In this document: positions 1 to 14,000 of the stretch, one piece after another
Numbering within the stretch: position 1 is the first letter of the stretch
Layout: each line of letters opens with the position of its first letter
Assembly (NCBI GenBank): GCA_029948255.1
Contig: JALIZF010001766.1
Span: 496,001 to 560,000, forward strand
Length of the DNA: 64,000 nt
Direction of reading: 5' to 3'
Source of the DNA: Telmatactis stephensoni
Lineage: Eukaryota > Cnidaria > Anthozoa > Actiniaria > Isophelliidae
Position numbers and translations under genes: made by a program
The notes under the pieces: model-generated
What the model was told of the DNA's origin: nothing
What the model saw: the letters and a program-made list of their open reading frames with translations, nothing else
Database searches by the model: none

Positions 1-508
1 CCGTGGGTCGGCAGTTAGCCATATGTTGGCAGGATAGCCGTGTGTCGGCAAGTTTGTCGTCCAAAAGTGACTTGATCACGTGTATATAAAATAGCCGTGT
101 GTCGGCGGGTTTGGCATCCAAAAGTGAATCGGTCACGCGTACATAAAGTAGCCATGTGTCGGCAGTTAGCCTTATGTTGGCAGGATAGCCATGTGTCGGC
201 AAGTTTGGCTTCCAAAAGTGACTTGATCACATGTATTTAAAGTAGCCGTGTGTCGGCTGGTTTGGCATCCAAAAGTGAATCGATCACGCGTACATAGTAG
301 CCGTGTGTCGGCAGTTTAGCCATATGTTGGCAGGGTAGCCGTGTGTCGGGAACGTAAATATGGCCGTGTGTCGGCATAGAAAAGATGGCTGTGTGTCTTC
401 CTAGTGAATATGGCCCTGTGTCGGCATAATTATAGTCAATATGGCCGTGTGTCGGCATAGCAAATGTGGCTGTGTGTCAGCATAGTAAATATGGCCGTGT
501 GTCGGCAT
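1..508. repeat. GCCGTGTGTCGGCA minisatellite with about 150-bp higher-order unit
   Basis: The core GCCGTGTGTCGGCA and variants recur more than a dozen times. Its ends GCCG and CGGC are complementary, so each unit is a short dyad. From 1 to about 350 the cores sit in a higher-order unit of roughly 150 bp, which also contains a 'tccaaaagtga..gatcacg' segment; units begin near 3, 153 and 300. From about 350 to 508 the cores are spaced 25-40 bp apart. The array runs off the left edge. Open frames here are repeat translation and are not genes. Confidence 0.9.
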
Positions 509-3500
509 GGTTCAATAGTTTGTTCTCTAAGTGATCATAGTATGCTTTTCTCCTTGGCCTGCATGAGCTTTCCTCGCTTTGCGAGTATCGCTTGACAATT
601 ACTCTCGGGCTCAAAGTGTGTAACTCATTTATAGCCATGGCTGCCAATTGAAGATAACTTTCCAGGCTCGAACATTATTTTTTTCTTTTCCGCTTGATTT
701 GTTTTTCTTGGCCTGGGACTCTCTCTCCACTTTTTCAGCCGCGACCAGAAGGGTAAACTAAACTTTCACCCTATAACTTGCCTTTGGGCGGGTTCCTGGT
801 CCGGTTGGATGGTGGGGGCCTTCCCTTAGTTTCTTAATTAAGACCAATTAACTCCTCAGTACCAAGGTATTATTTTGTCAGAAGTGCACATCTACGAAAT
901 TTTCCACAAAACAGTATTGCGCACGAGGAGTTCCAAAGTCGTTTGTTTCTAATTTAGTTTTCTTTCACTTCTAAGCCTATACGGATAATTCTCAACATAG
1001 TAGTGCTTAAAATTCAACGAACCCTTAAGGTAGTTTTTCCTTCTTTTCATAGCCTGATCCTATCTGGTAATCAGTAGCAATTCAATAATCTTGTTAGTGG
1101 AATTCGATCTTCTCCGTTTCGAAATCTGGTCTATTCATTCCGTTTGTCTGTCACTTGTCCAGTATTGGAAGGAAAATATGAACCCTTGGAACTCTCAATT
1201 TTTGCATTGATGTGTGATACACGATATGAGCTGGGAAGGTCACCCCACTTGTCCAACCGGACCACTTTCAATCCTGCCCAAGTTGGCAACATTTCAATTC
1301 ATGCTCAAGCCGAGTAACACGACTCTCGGTACTGTGAATTGGATGATCGACGCGAATTTCGGTCACTTTAAACAATTATTTTTAAAGGCCCACTGATGAA
1401 AATCGATGAAAATTGGAAACTGATTATTTCTATCTGAAGATGAGGGTAGCTAAATAACTAGCTACCCTCTGCCCAAAAATCTGCATTTCAAGCTCATTAT
1501 CAAAGGGAAATTTTGATATTAAGTCTAAAAGAACAATAGGGTTTAAAATGACGTCACTTACTCACAACTTAAACGCTAAAATACTTCACAATTTCTATTC
1601 GTCTCGTTTGAATGTAAAGAAAATGTTGTCTTTGGTGATTGTTGGGAGTCGACATAGGTTTTACTAAGTTTCAAGTCATTTCCAATTTTAATCTATTTTC
1701 ATCCAAGTACCTCTTTAAATCTTGGTCTGTTTAGACGGTCGGGAGTAGTTGGAACACCTACCCTAGAAGGAACATACTGGCTGGGTTTTCGAAAGGTAAC
1801 AATTGTGAATCTCGCGGCTTGAAAATAACTACTTGCTGAAACTGAAGAGGGAAGCACATTTGATTTGTCTCTGACAACGTTAACCTTTAAGTTTATTTTG
1901 CATATTTATGATAATGACAATGCTGCTGCCCTTGCATGTCCCAATTCTTGACAGTGGAGCCCCCATCTCTCCCAGAATAAGTCACTTAGGAAATCCAGTG
2001 AATACTGTGCAGTCTAGTTTCCCATGTCGCGCGCGCGCGTATTAATCCTAAGAAGGCAGAATTCTTACCAAAGAGGCTTTCACTTCTTTTCACTGCAGCT
2101 TTCAATGGCGACCATGTAATATTATCTTTGCCATGTCATTTAAGAATACATAAGTAAGTGTTAGGTTACAATAAGTGGTCCAGCTAGCTCTCCTCTGTAG
2201 TTTCTCTGTAGCTCGTTTGTAGTTGCCGTGGTCTCACCAGCTCCGTTCATATGCTCGACATCTCTGAATTAAACGTACGCCTGCATGTCGCGAAGGGCGT
2301 ATGCGTTTGTATGTACAGAAATGAGTTAAGAGACTTCACGAACAGTATGAAACAACCCTTTAAAGGCCTTCGGAGCGGTCACAAGAAAAAAAAATTGCTG
2401 ATTGGTCATTCGACTTGCAATACCAAGAGCTCTTCGTGGAATCCTGTGTCTCGACGTCACCTAATGAACCATCGAATCCCATTTCGGCTTACTGTTGACG
2501 ATCCTTCCGACCGTCATCGATGAATACAGAGCCTGCACTTTGTGCGACACCCGCCCGGTAACGAGTGTAAGAATGCGCTGCGAAGATCCAGACTGCATTT
2601 CGCGACAGACCGCGAAATATACGAAGAAACAGTAATTTATTTCGTTGAAATCATGCTCGCCGAGTGTTAATTTTAGGAAAACTATGTTATATAGCAGGAA
2701 AACCGCAGATGGGCAAGCACCAATCACTGAGAGGGTCCTTGAAGGCACATCTATCGAGTGGTCAATTAACTCTCCATTCGTTCATGAATGATACCTAAGA
2801 ATTCTATGGAATCTCAATCAGTCTTCCATGCTATAAATTAACACGCAGTAAGCATGAGTGCGAACAAGGTTTAGGTAACTTGAAGAGCTATAGTGACTCG
2901 TACCAGGCCACGGGTCATTCCAAACATACCTCGATCTATGCACATTTTTGTTTGCAATTGTTGGCTCATTAGCAAAACGCATTAATGTCAGCTTTCCGAT
3001 GTTTTGGGGACATACGCGCCATCGAGCCAATCCATTCTCTGTAAGATCTGGAGTTTCAAAGCTGCACTACGCCAAAACTATCTTATGTGTCAAGAGCCCC
3101 AATTTGCAAGGAAAGCTAATTTTGCCACATGGACGTTAGCAAAGATTTTTCTATTTGTGGTGCCAGTCATTGGTAGTATCCAAGTCGGAATTTTAGAGGA
3201 ACTGTAAGCGACTGTGCACGAAAATGGTCCATCAAGGATACACTTGGTGGCTGGTCGTTTTGATCCTCACATTCTTGATGCCAAGTCAGTAGACTATGGG
3301 GTCCACATTTGGGCTGTGTTTGCGAAACGAGGTCGAGCCGAGAGTGAGATCTACTGATCGCTTCCCAGAGGTGTTTTGAGTGCAATGAGTGTTGACACCT
3401 GTTGACACTGGCAGCTTGCTCTAGCATCGATCCATGTGGCTGTCTAGTAGTTGCTTGTTCCATGTCAAGTTGTTGAACCCCAAGTCCCACTCGGTATTAA

Positions 3501-4400
3501 CGGGCTCAGTAGAGCTCAGTCTTCTCCAGATTGTACGTAGATACTGCCGGGCTAATTTTAGTTGCGATTCTTTGTGTTTTTCTTCGATTTCGCCTCATTC
3601 AATGTGAGATCAGATGCCGACGTCCAAGCAAATAGACGGTATTGTAACGAGCCAGCATCTCCCAAGACTTGCCCTCGCCCTTCTTTCAGGTTTCTCCGCC
3701 GTATGACTTGGTACGAATATCGCCTTCGTCTTTGCGCCTTCAACAACCATAGCAATATCATGGACTCCATCCGACATACCGCTCCCTAACAGAAGGCCCA
3801 TAACTGATTCCCTTTTCAGTTTTCTCTAAGAAAATGGCACGTTCTCCAAATTCTAGGGACGTAATTCAATCGACAAGCAAGACTCCAAGTGTTGACAGTT
3901 GAACAAAGCTCTCGAAGTTTGCATCCTCGTTCCGGAAGTCGGAAAAGACCCGCGCAAATATCTCGATTTCTTTTCTTCATTCCATTAGCCCCATGCCTGC
4001 GCACCAGCGGCTGCAGTGTAAAAGAAGACTGTCTCTGGGGCAAGCTCAGTCTCGTTGACTAAATTGCCTCCCGGCGCTTCCAAGTCGAGTCGATGCTGCT
4101 AGTCACTCCAAGGTGTGTGACACAGAGGAAACCTTGGTGAAAATGGTGGACCATGTGGTGGCTCTCCATCCTGAGTGTTTAGGTATTCTGTGTAAATTCC
4201 TAGGTTCCTTGTACAAATGAGCCTTTGTTGGCGATTTCACTCTCCCTAGATGATTCAACATATCTGATTTTGCTTTCTTTTTTTTCTGAGTTTTGGGAGG
4301 AGGTATAATTTCTTGTCAACATCTTCCTTTCAGGTTTCTCCACCGTATGACTTGGTATGGGTATCGAAGGTAGCGGTAGCAGTTTCGGCGAGTGAACGGA
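509..4400. other. Long stretch without a recognised gene
   Basis: I see no convincing exon on either strand. Short open frames lack family resemblance and splice context. This is either the next intron of the cadherin gene, whose last visible exon ends at 5071, or intergenic DNA. Small structures present: an 11-bp stem hairpin at 1442-1469 (GAGGGTAGCTA / TAGCTACCCTC), a CG-dinucleotide run near 2030, and a roughly 42-bp near-duplicate (a 'ttcaggtttctcc' block) at about 3683 and 4328. Confidence 0.6.
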
Positions 4401-5027
4401 GGTCAAATCTCGTTCTCCCATAACTTAATCACGCCGAGACAATGAGCGGGGGAATTTAGTAGTGAAAATGGTTTACGATTTTAACTGATAAATCCCGCAA
4501 TTCCACAAAGTCTCAGCGGAGTAATAACGTTCCCACGCGTCGTTTTGTATTCCATAGTCAGTAGACAGTAAAGCAAGTAAATAGTTCATTCCAATCCAAT
4601 AGTTGTAAATTGAAGTTCCGTCTGGCGATTCTGAAGAACAATTTCTTAGTCCTCATCACTGCCACCTTAATTCTTTCTTCGTCCAATTATGCAAACACTT
4701 CCTTGGTTAGATCCTGATATTGATTTCTATAGACCTAGCACCATTTAACTATAATGCAATACAGTGTAAATTAAAACTGTTTTGCAGCGTTATTTACCGG
4801 AAAATTGCGAAATTAAAGTGAGTTACAATTTGATTTTTCGCCCGACTTTGCGTCTCTGTCGCGAACATTCGACCTCCAAAATCGCGAAACAATCGTGTCG
4901 CGAAAATTTCATGAAATAAGGTACGTCGCTCCGCGTTTCGCTCATTGCCTCGGTCAAATCTCGTTCTCCCATAACTTAATCACGCCGAGACAATGAGCGG
5001 GGGAATTTAGTAGTGAAAATGGTTTAC
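4401..5027. repeat. Exact 76-bp direct repeat flanking a 475-bp spacer
   Basis: Positions 4401-4476 and 4952-5027 read identically over 76 bases, from ggtcaaatct to atggtttac. No mismatch was seen by eye. The spacer holds no recognisable coding sequence. The second copy ends 44 bases from the donor side of the last cadherin exon. Possible explanations are a recent local duplication, a terminal-direct-repeat element, or an assembly artefact. The copies do not begin with TG and end with CA as LTRs usually do. Confidence 0.85.
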
Positions 5028-5070
5028 TATCGACATTGAATAAAAGCTGTCCCCGGCCTTCCTAACCTAC

Positions 5071-8000
5071 CTTTTTATTTACACCCTGGTCAATATCTGT
5101 AGCTTGTACTATCAATATTGTACTATTGACAGGTATGTTTTCGCTGATATTGACCCTATAATGTGATTGGTTAAACACAGGAAGATGGTCGTTACTGTCG
5201 TTGATGGTGATAGACACCATGACAAAGCTCTGCAGTGATGGAGTACCACGATCAGAAGCAGAAATGTTGAGTTTGTAGGATTGTGTCGATTCGTAGTTAA
5301 GGTTTCCAAGAGTTCGTATAATGCCTGTGAATTCTGAAACATATTTTGAAAGAATTTATATTTGTTGTTACTATGTTGAAAATATTTTATATAATAATTG
5401 GTATATTACGCGCGCTCTGACTGGTCGAGAACCGTGTGCGATTACAGTAGAACAAACAAACAAATTAACAAACGAGCAAGCAAGCAAGAATGCAAAGTGG
5501 AAGCAAAGCTCGACGCTAGAAAAATCATCATTGATCGGATTTCAATTGCTGAATCTAACGAAGTGTTTTTACCTCCAATGATGAATTGTCCTTGACTACC
5601 AATAATAATAGCATATCGTACATCTCCATTACTTCCTTCATCCAAATCACGTGCATCAAGGTCCATTACCACGTGACCTCCAGGGGTGTTTTCAAACAAG
5701 GTCACGTGATATTCAGTTTGGTTAAACATTGGTTTATTATCGTTCACGTCTTTTACAATGATCTTTAGAGGAACGGTTGATGAGAGGCTTGGAGTACCTT
5801 TATCAGATGCCTTTATGAGAAAACCTACGATTAGACTACTACCGTAAAATGTAGCAAAGTTTTGCTATGTCTTGAAAAGTTCTTTCTTTTTCAGTTGCAA
5901 ATTTGTCGACCTTAGAACTGAGTTCCTGCTAAGTGCACCAAATGTGTTAAGGGTCGTCGGATTTCTACATTTCCACAAATACAGTGTTTACGGTAAAGCA
6001 ACTAAATACTATTTCTAGAGGAAAATTCATTTGAGCTCACGTTACAGTAAGACAGACATGGTCTTTACTCCCATGCAAACAATGTCTTCACAGAGATGAC
6101 CACTTCTATCCCCAAGACGTCAAGTTCAAAACAATTCCAAAACGTTTCTGTAATATGAGCGATATTTGATCACTATAATAACACATACCTTAACATCAAA
6201 ATGATATAAGGACACATTTTCTCTGTCTAATGTGCCATTTAGTGAGAGGACACCACTACTTGAATTGATAATGAACAGAAACTCTGGCACTTAGATTTAA
6301 AAAAAGAAAACAAAAATATATTTATAACGTGATAAAACCGTTGATGAAAAGTTAGTGTTCTGATGCAGTAAGAGTTAAATAGGGAAGAAGTAAAGAGAAA
6401 GAAAGCCACGAGAGAAGGATTACAAAGTTGTGATCTCACCTGCTGTATGTAAAGAATATCTAACCTCAGCATTACTTCCAAAGTCTTTGTCTACAGCATT
6501 GATAACTCCTAGTATATCTCCTTGTGTAACATTTTCCATTACATTGTACTGGTATGACAGTTGGTTGAAAATTGGTTTATTATCATTGATGTCTTTTACT
6601 TTAATAACAACCTAAAAACAAGTATAATTTAGATCATTTGCTCAAGTACAGCCAACATAAAAAGCACACCTTCAAACCAAAAAGTGGTCCCGTTATGGAA
6701 AGTTCAAATTATCAAAGTAAACCCTTTTTCACGAGCGACGGACGCAGAAAGTGAGCAACATACACAGTGTTGCAGTGCTCAATTACAAAATTCTCTCAAG
6801 AAATGCAACACTGAGTCTGTGTGTGCTGCTTCCGCTTCTGCATCTATCGCTTGTGAAAACCATGCAAACATAAAGATAAGTTCTAGCGTGCGTAGATAGC
6901 TAGTCGCCTGTCGGTAAATGCTCTTTTCCATTGATGTCCCTTAATACTAACATCTACTGTAGAAGAAAGCTTTGGCTGTCCTTGGTCAGCGGCTTCTATG
7001 ACAAGAGTGTAAATGCCATTTCCATTCTGATCGATCTTGATTCCAGGTCTCTCTCGATCTAGGTCTTTAACAGAAGTAAGGTTTCCCTACGCAAAATAAA
7101 ACGGTAATCTCATATCCCATGTATGGAAGGATAAAACGTTCTGACAATAACATTTGATGGAAGCTGCAGTTTTTAGCCGCTCACTTATGGGATCGGCAAT
7201 CTTCCATTTACGTGGTAGAGCTTAACAAGGTCAAAGGAGTACAGCAGACTGCAATTTGTTTCATGTTTTATCTTAGGAAATCTATCCGTTAATTGACAAG
7301 CTGAAAGTAGTTACTAAGATAGCACCGAGCAAGTCTCGAAGGGTCCTTCGAAGAGCCCGACGGTTCCTCGATTTTCGTTTTCGGGGCTCGCTCGTGGCAT
7401 TCTGGCGCCCGCTTTTCCGCTTGCCAGTGGATAAATTCCAAAAATATGATGCCATAATATAGACCACGCAAAACAAACACTAGTCTGCTTGTGATGGCAT
7501 CAACTTCCAGTTACTGGAAATAACCTTACGAATCATTAATTCCTGCAGCTTTGTTCTCATAGTATTGTGGCCTCTTGGTGTTCACTTTACGACGCCATTA
7601 TCATATACCCAGGCAGCCATTACAGAGTATCATTGTTACTTACCGTCATCTCATCAATATGAAACATCCCGTCATCATTTCCACGAACAATACGATATCG
7701 CATCTCCTTATTGACCCCCTGGTCGATATCAGTAGCAGTGATGTCATACATGACATTGCCTTCCTTTGTAGTAAAGGTCAGCGTTGATGAATTGAACTTT
7801 GGTATGTTATCATTGACATCAAGTACGTGTACAACTATAGACAATATTGCCTGTTAAATTACAAAAATGAACTTAAGCTACGCCCAGAAAACACGGTTAA
7901 AATGCCCAAATATTATTTTCTCCGGATTCCGCTACCTCGCCGAAGTGAGGTAGCCGCACAAACCAAAAAACCTCCATGGTTTCTATATTACTTACTTTGT

Positions 8001-11000
8001 TATTTCCTAGATCTGTGGCTGTAACTGTTAAGTTATAGAAATCTTTAGTTTCCCTGTCAAGTTGTTGTGGCGCAGTAAACAATATGCCTGTATTAGAATC
8101 CATGTAAAATTTTCCATCGTTGCCTACAAGTAAATAATGTTCTTCAATAAAACAATACTACACTCTTTGATTATATATATATATCATACCTTGTAATGAG
8201 TAGGTTATCTTTGCGTTGGTCCCTTCATCTCTGTCATATGCCTTGACTTGTGTAACCTGAGTCCCTCCTGGAGTATCCTGTCAGGTGTTCAAATATTCAC
8301 AATTAGACTTTGTCACTGTCAGTAGTAGGAGTGAAGTTTATCGCAGCGGTGGACATTATTCTGTGGAACATCCACCTCCCCAGTTTCAATGTTGCATGGG
8401 GTATAGTTTGCAAAACAATGTAGCGCTCCAGAATGCACGTCAACATTGCATTATTGGGTGTGGTTGAAGGTTCGCTTGTAGAGTGGGGTTTTTGAGGAAT
8501 ATTGTAAGGCACCTTAGATTATTTCATAAAAAAATAGCCGGTCATTTGCAATTCAATTTTGTACTGAGTGTCTAGGTGAGTACGCAAATCTTAGTCATAA
8601 TAATTGGGACAAATGAGTCAGAACTGGTTGAACTACAATCATTGCCAGAACGGTTGGCACGATTTGTCATTATAGCGCGCGCAATGCATTTTTCTGTTAT
8701 TTATGGCCCCCCCTCCCCCCCTTTCAATGTTGGAGTGCACCTACCAGCCTAAACTCAGTCAAGCACACTCTAAAGCACCCATCAACATTGATAAGGGGGG
8801 CGGGGGATGCACATATACAATCACAAAGTGCATTATATAATGAGTCCCTAACATTTTCACATCGGACCAACTCTTTTTGGCAATGATTGTAGTTTTATAC
8901 ATTTACCAGGCCTCGCGGTTGTCCGCGGTTGAACGAAGGTGGATATAGCGTTATCCATTGGATAAATTTATTGGGAAATGTCATCGTTTTATCGACTGAA
9001 TAACGATTTATCCAACGGATAGCGCTCTTCACCCTTTGTTCAACCGGGGCCAGATCGATACCTCATTCAGACTTATATTAACTAGATGTCCAGATGTGTT
9101 GAATACTGGTGGGTTATCATTGACATCTTGGACTGTTATAATAACATGCGAAGTTACGTTGTATTTGCCATCAGAAGCTATTACCTGTAAATGAAAGACA
9201 TTCATTCTTAATTTGCTAGCAGAAGAAAACGAAAACGGATGAAAAATTAGAAGCTTGCATTGCAAAGCTATGAAGCACGAGTGCCACCATACGCAGCAAG
9301 CAAGCGCACAAACATGTTTCAAGGACCGACGAAGGAAACAAAAGACGAGGTAAGGAACTGTAAAGAAACGTCGAGCAAACAAAAAAGCAAGAAGGCAGCA
9401 AACAAACAAACAAACAAACAAACAAACAAACAAACAAACAAACAAACAAACAAACAAACAAACAAACAAACAAACAAACAAACAAACAAACAAGTATCAA
9501 TAAAGCTTAAAATTGCAAACACATGCACTTACTGTTAGGTTGTAAAGAGCACGTGATTCTCTGTCTAAGTCACGTGACGATCGTATTCGTCCAATAAACC
9601 GCAGTGACTGAGATGTTGTATCAAGCACGGTTTCAGCTGTTATGTTGAAATCAGACGATCCATCTCCATTGACCAAGAAATAACTGATCTGTAATCGGAT
9701 ACGGAAGATTGAATGAGTAGCGCATCGAGGAAATAAATGAAAATGAAAATTAACAAATCGAAATTCTACACAAAACAACTATTAAATATGGAAGGCTACT
9801 ACAGTTTGTTAGGCATTGGAACCAAATAGTCTCTTAATAAAAAATTTACCTGTGCGTTAGTACCCAGATCTCCATCGACAGCTGTTACCTCTACCACAGG
9901 TGTCCCAATAGGGGCGTCTTCTTTGATGGCTCCATAATACTTTCTCATGGAGAAAACTGGAGGCAAATCATTTAGGTCTGCAATGAAAACATTTACCTAC
10001 AAAAAGCAGTATAAAAATAAGCATCCGCACCAATAATACGAACAGCGCGAACTTCTCTTAGGGTTCGCCTTATAAAAAATTTACGTTTGACATTTTTGCG
10101 ATATATCTGGAAGACGTGTGTGCCGAACTGGAGACCTTTTGAGGAGTACCAAGACCACAGGAAGCCCAACCTAACTGTCAGAAAAATCTAATTCATCACT
10201 AAGCGTGTATTGCTGGGTTTTATTATCTGCTTCAAATGGTGGTCACGTACTGTGGTCTCAACCAGAGAATATTTTACTGAAAACTTGTCTTTCAGCTGAT
10301 GAAAATCCCAACGACATTGAGAAAGACGTTATAAGATCCATCTACATTATATGTGAGAGCATTTAAACCTTACAGAAAGCAAAGAAAAAGGTGAAAAGGG
10401 GGAAAAAAAGAAAGAAAGCTAGAAAAAGAAAAAATAAAGAAAAAGAAAAAGAAAAAGAAAAAGAAAAAGAAAAAGAAAAGAAAAAGAAAAAAGGGAAAAG
10501 AAAAAAGACTTCCAATTGTGAGGAAATTTTGTCTCTTATTTGCAAGTTTTAAGGCTTTATATGTAATATAAAATAAGAAATTAGATTTCGCTGATATGAA
10601 GCTTGAGCTCCCTGTGCCAAATATTTCACTATGGTGGGACTATTTGTTGACAATTAAAATTAAAGGAAACTTACGTAAGCATGGCCCCGTCTTGGAGGGT
10701 TACCATGATCCATTGCAGTGATGACCAGGTTATATTGGGCAATTGACTCACGATCCAAGTCTTTGCGAGTTGTAACAGATCCCTTTAATAATATATACAA
10801 AAAATATATAGCTATTTTTTATTATTTTCTGATTTTGAAAGCGCGCAGCTACTATCATAGATATTGTTATGGGAATGGATAGAATTGCAGACGGATGAAG
10901 GAATGAATCAATTAAATTAACGAACGGACGCATGCACGTAGGCACAGACGGACGCACGCACGGACAGACGGACGAACGAGCGAACGAACGTATGAAGGAA

Positions 11001-14000
11001 CGAATGCATAAATGAATGGACAAAGAATGAACGAAGTTTAGAGGATATTCCGCAAAGAAACTAAAGACTGCTTACCGTGGTGTTATCGATGTCAAAGTAT
11101 CTATCAGGATCTCCAAACTCTATTTTATACGCAATCCTTCCTTTCATGCCAGAATCTTTCTCGCTTGCATTAAGACTGATGACAAGGCTTCCTATTGGTG
11201 CGTTCTCCGTTACATTTACCGTATACGATACGGGATTAAAGACCGGGTTATTGTCATTGACGTCACTTATGATTATATCAAAGGTATAGAGCGAGCTGTT
11301 CAAAGATGGATGCCCATGGTCGCTGGCAACTACATTGAATTTATACCTGAAAGATAGGAATGGAGTTGAAGTTTATGACTGTAGAACCAATTTTAACCTT
11401 AAACACAAATAGTTAGATAAATAAGCCATGGAACGCAAAATTTAACACAACAAAATGAAAATCTAATAACTGTGGCTTTGTTATATTCTTCATGAGTTCT
11501 AGGGTCCGTTTTTAGAAACAAACGATCACTTCGCGGGCCCGTTAACTTACCCAATAATGTTTACAGATGTTGCTTGACGCACATGTTATTTTCAATTTCT
11601 ATGATTGTACAGGCAAATTCACGGGTGCTTGCGCGCTCCCGAATTTTTCTCGAAGATTAAAGGGCCTGTAAAGTTATCGGTCTTTCCAGAAACGGGTCCC
11701 TCAGGGCAAAAGGAAAACACAAGGCCGCTAATAAACAAAAACGTCCAAAAATCTGACAAGCAGGAAATAGGCAAGCATGTAAGGTTAGAAAATCAAACAA
11801 TTTAGGATACAGGCCATCTACCTTTGGACTTTTTCTCTGTCCAATTCTCTAATAAGTGTAATCACTCCAGTTGATGGATTCAGGGCAAATATCCCAGCAG
11901 GCTCTGCGGATCCTAAATAGGTCACATGTGCATTGGCGCCTTGGTCTTTATCTTCTGATGTTAAAATATAAACCAAAGAACCTGTGGAAAAACATATTTG
12001 GTATCACGGATCAGAGGGAATAGAGCTGGGGATTTCTAGCTTAGAAGGCGATGTAGCGCACTCACGCACTAAAAACACGTGTGCTTCTTCGTTGGTTCCA
12101 CGCTATATTCACCTTCCTGGAGTTTACCAGAATTCTTTGAGCTTTTGCACACGGAAGGGAGGTCAGGGTACAAGAATTTAAGTAAAGATAGCATTTATTT
12201 GTTAGGAAGTCTTGCATTATATGAAAAATTAATTGTCATTTATAAAGCAGTTGAAACTGGGAGATTTTCCTTGAAGTCCTTCTCGTGCACTTTTAACGGC
12301 ATTTACGGGTACTGCACTCGTTTTCTGCTGAATTTCTTTAGTGTGTGTTATCTATTGCCTGCTTTAAGCACATTCTCCACTCATCGCAGAAAGCACTCGC
12401 AGCGATCATTTTTACTCGCTGCGAAATTTTGAACAATAGATTTTATTCCGAACGATTACTCGCTGGCTTGCTGCGAGTAATTCGGGACTCATAGATTTTA
12501 CGATAAACTTGCCTTCAAAGTTCCTCCAAAGAAAGAGGTACATAGGTGGAAATAAAACGTGAAATATAAAGAGGGGGGGGGGGGGGGGTCACCAAGGTCA
12601 CTCTCGAGGTATGTGGGGGGAGATGTGAAGTGTTTTGGACACTTTTTATAAAAATGGTTAAATTCAAGAAGCCCAAAGAACGGAAAAAATTAATGAGCGA
12701 GACTGGGAGGAAGTCTAAGGGCAAAATGACCAGAGTTGAGAACAAGACTTCAGTTATTGTTTTTATATTCGCTGTCATGAAAAATTCAAAACAACGTTTG
12801 ACAAAAATATCTGCAGTAATGTTGTCTTTCTGCCTCAGCCAGCTGCCCTCAAGTTTTAAAATCCTAATTGAACCCCCCGCTTACCAGTTAGCGTATTCTC
12901 AGGTATCGTGATTTCTCCTGGTCCGTTCGTTATATTGGGTGCGTTGTCATTCACATCTGTAACCATTATCACCACCGTAGCACTTGAACTCAAAGCAGGC
13001 TTCCCCCTGTCTGCTGCAGTTATTTCAAGCTCATATCGATCTTTGAACTCACGATCAAGGGGGGTGGCTGTAAGGATTATTCCAGAGGCGTTGATTGTGA
13101 AGGCATTTCCTGTATTTCCACCTTAATTAAATTCAAACGGAAAACAATATAAACAGCGAGGACTTCCACTAAGCGTCCACCCTTGGTATCTAAAGAAATG
13201 GCCGGTTAATAGAGGTGTTCGCTTTAGAGGGGGATTGGATCATTGGCAATTTTTTATACTATCAACTGATTGGTTAATATCAAAATGGGGTCATTTAATA
13301 GAGGGTGGCTGTCGACTATCAAAGGTGACCGCTAATGGAGGCTTTATATTATATTCAACTTAGTCTTTTAGTAGAGGATAGTCCACATATAGAGATGGCC
13401 ACTCCTGGAAGTGGCTCTATGGACACCTTTCCCTTCCTTTTTTCTTTATTCTTTTGAAGGAATAGGTCTAAAAGGAGACTGCTCGCAACAAAGGTACTTT
13501 TATAATTAAAACCTCTTGTACGTGTATCAGAGGCGCAACGCTTGACGAGAATAGACACTGCAGTGTTACAGGACAAGAAATAAAGCAGAATATGAGTGTG
13601 GCTGTGACCGCGCCGTACCGTGACCGAGTCTATGTCATGATGTCTATACTTTCGAAATTCTCACGGTAACCGTGCAGTGCCTGTGCCATTTTCTCAGTCA
13701 TATGAAATCTGCTGTAGACCTACCAGTTATTGTGTAAACTACATCGCCATTAAGCAGTTCATCTTGGTCCTCAGCCAGTACTGTCAATACACTGGTATTA
13801 TAGATCCCTTCTGAGACTTGACCACTGTAGATCTTACTGGTAAACACAGGCCTGTTGTCATTGATATCAGTTAGATTGATTATCAGATCTATACTGGATG
13901 AGCGATACTGGGGTTCACCACGGTCTGTTGCGAATATCTGTAAGGTGTATTGTGACGCTGTTTCTCTGTCCAAGCTCGCGATGAGTTTGAGAACACCTTC

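Noticed and set aside
1..508. CRISPR-like array
   Set aside because: Spacing is irregular, spacers are themselves repetitive, and the surrounding genes are metazoan. It is a minisatellite.
9029..9540. Cys/Leu/Phe/Val-repeat and Lys-Gln-Thr-Asn open frames on both strands
   Set aside because: They are translations of the (CAAA)n micro-satellite. Only the part at 9062-9184 (minus) is a real exon.
11077..11289. Plus-strand ORFs opposite cadherin exons (also 12908, 5586, 7575, 17322)
   Set aside because: Antisense shadows of the cadherin exons, which have family motifs and matching splice phases.
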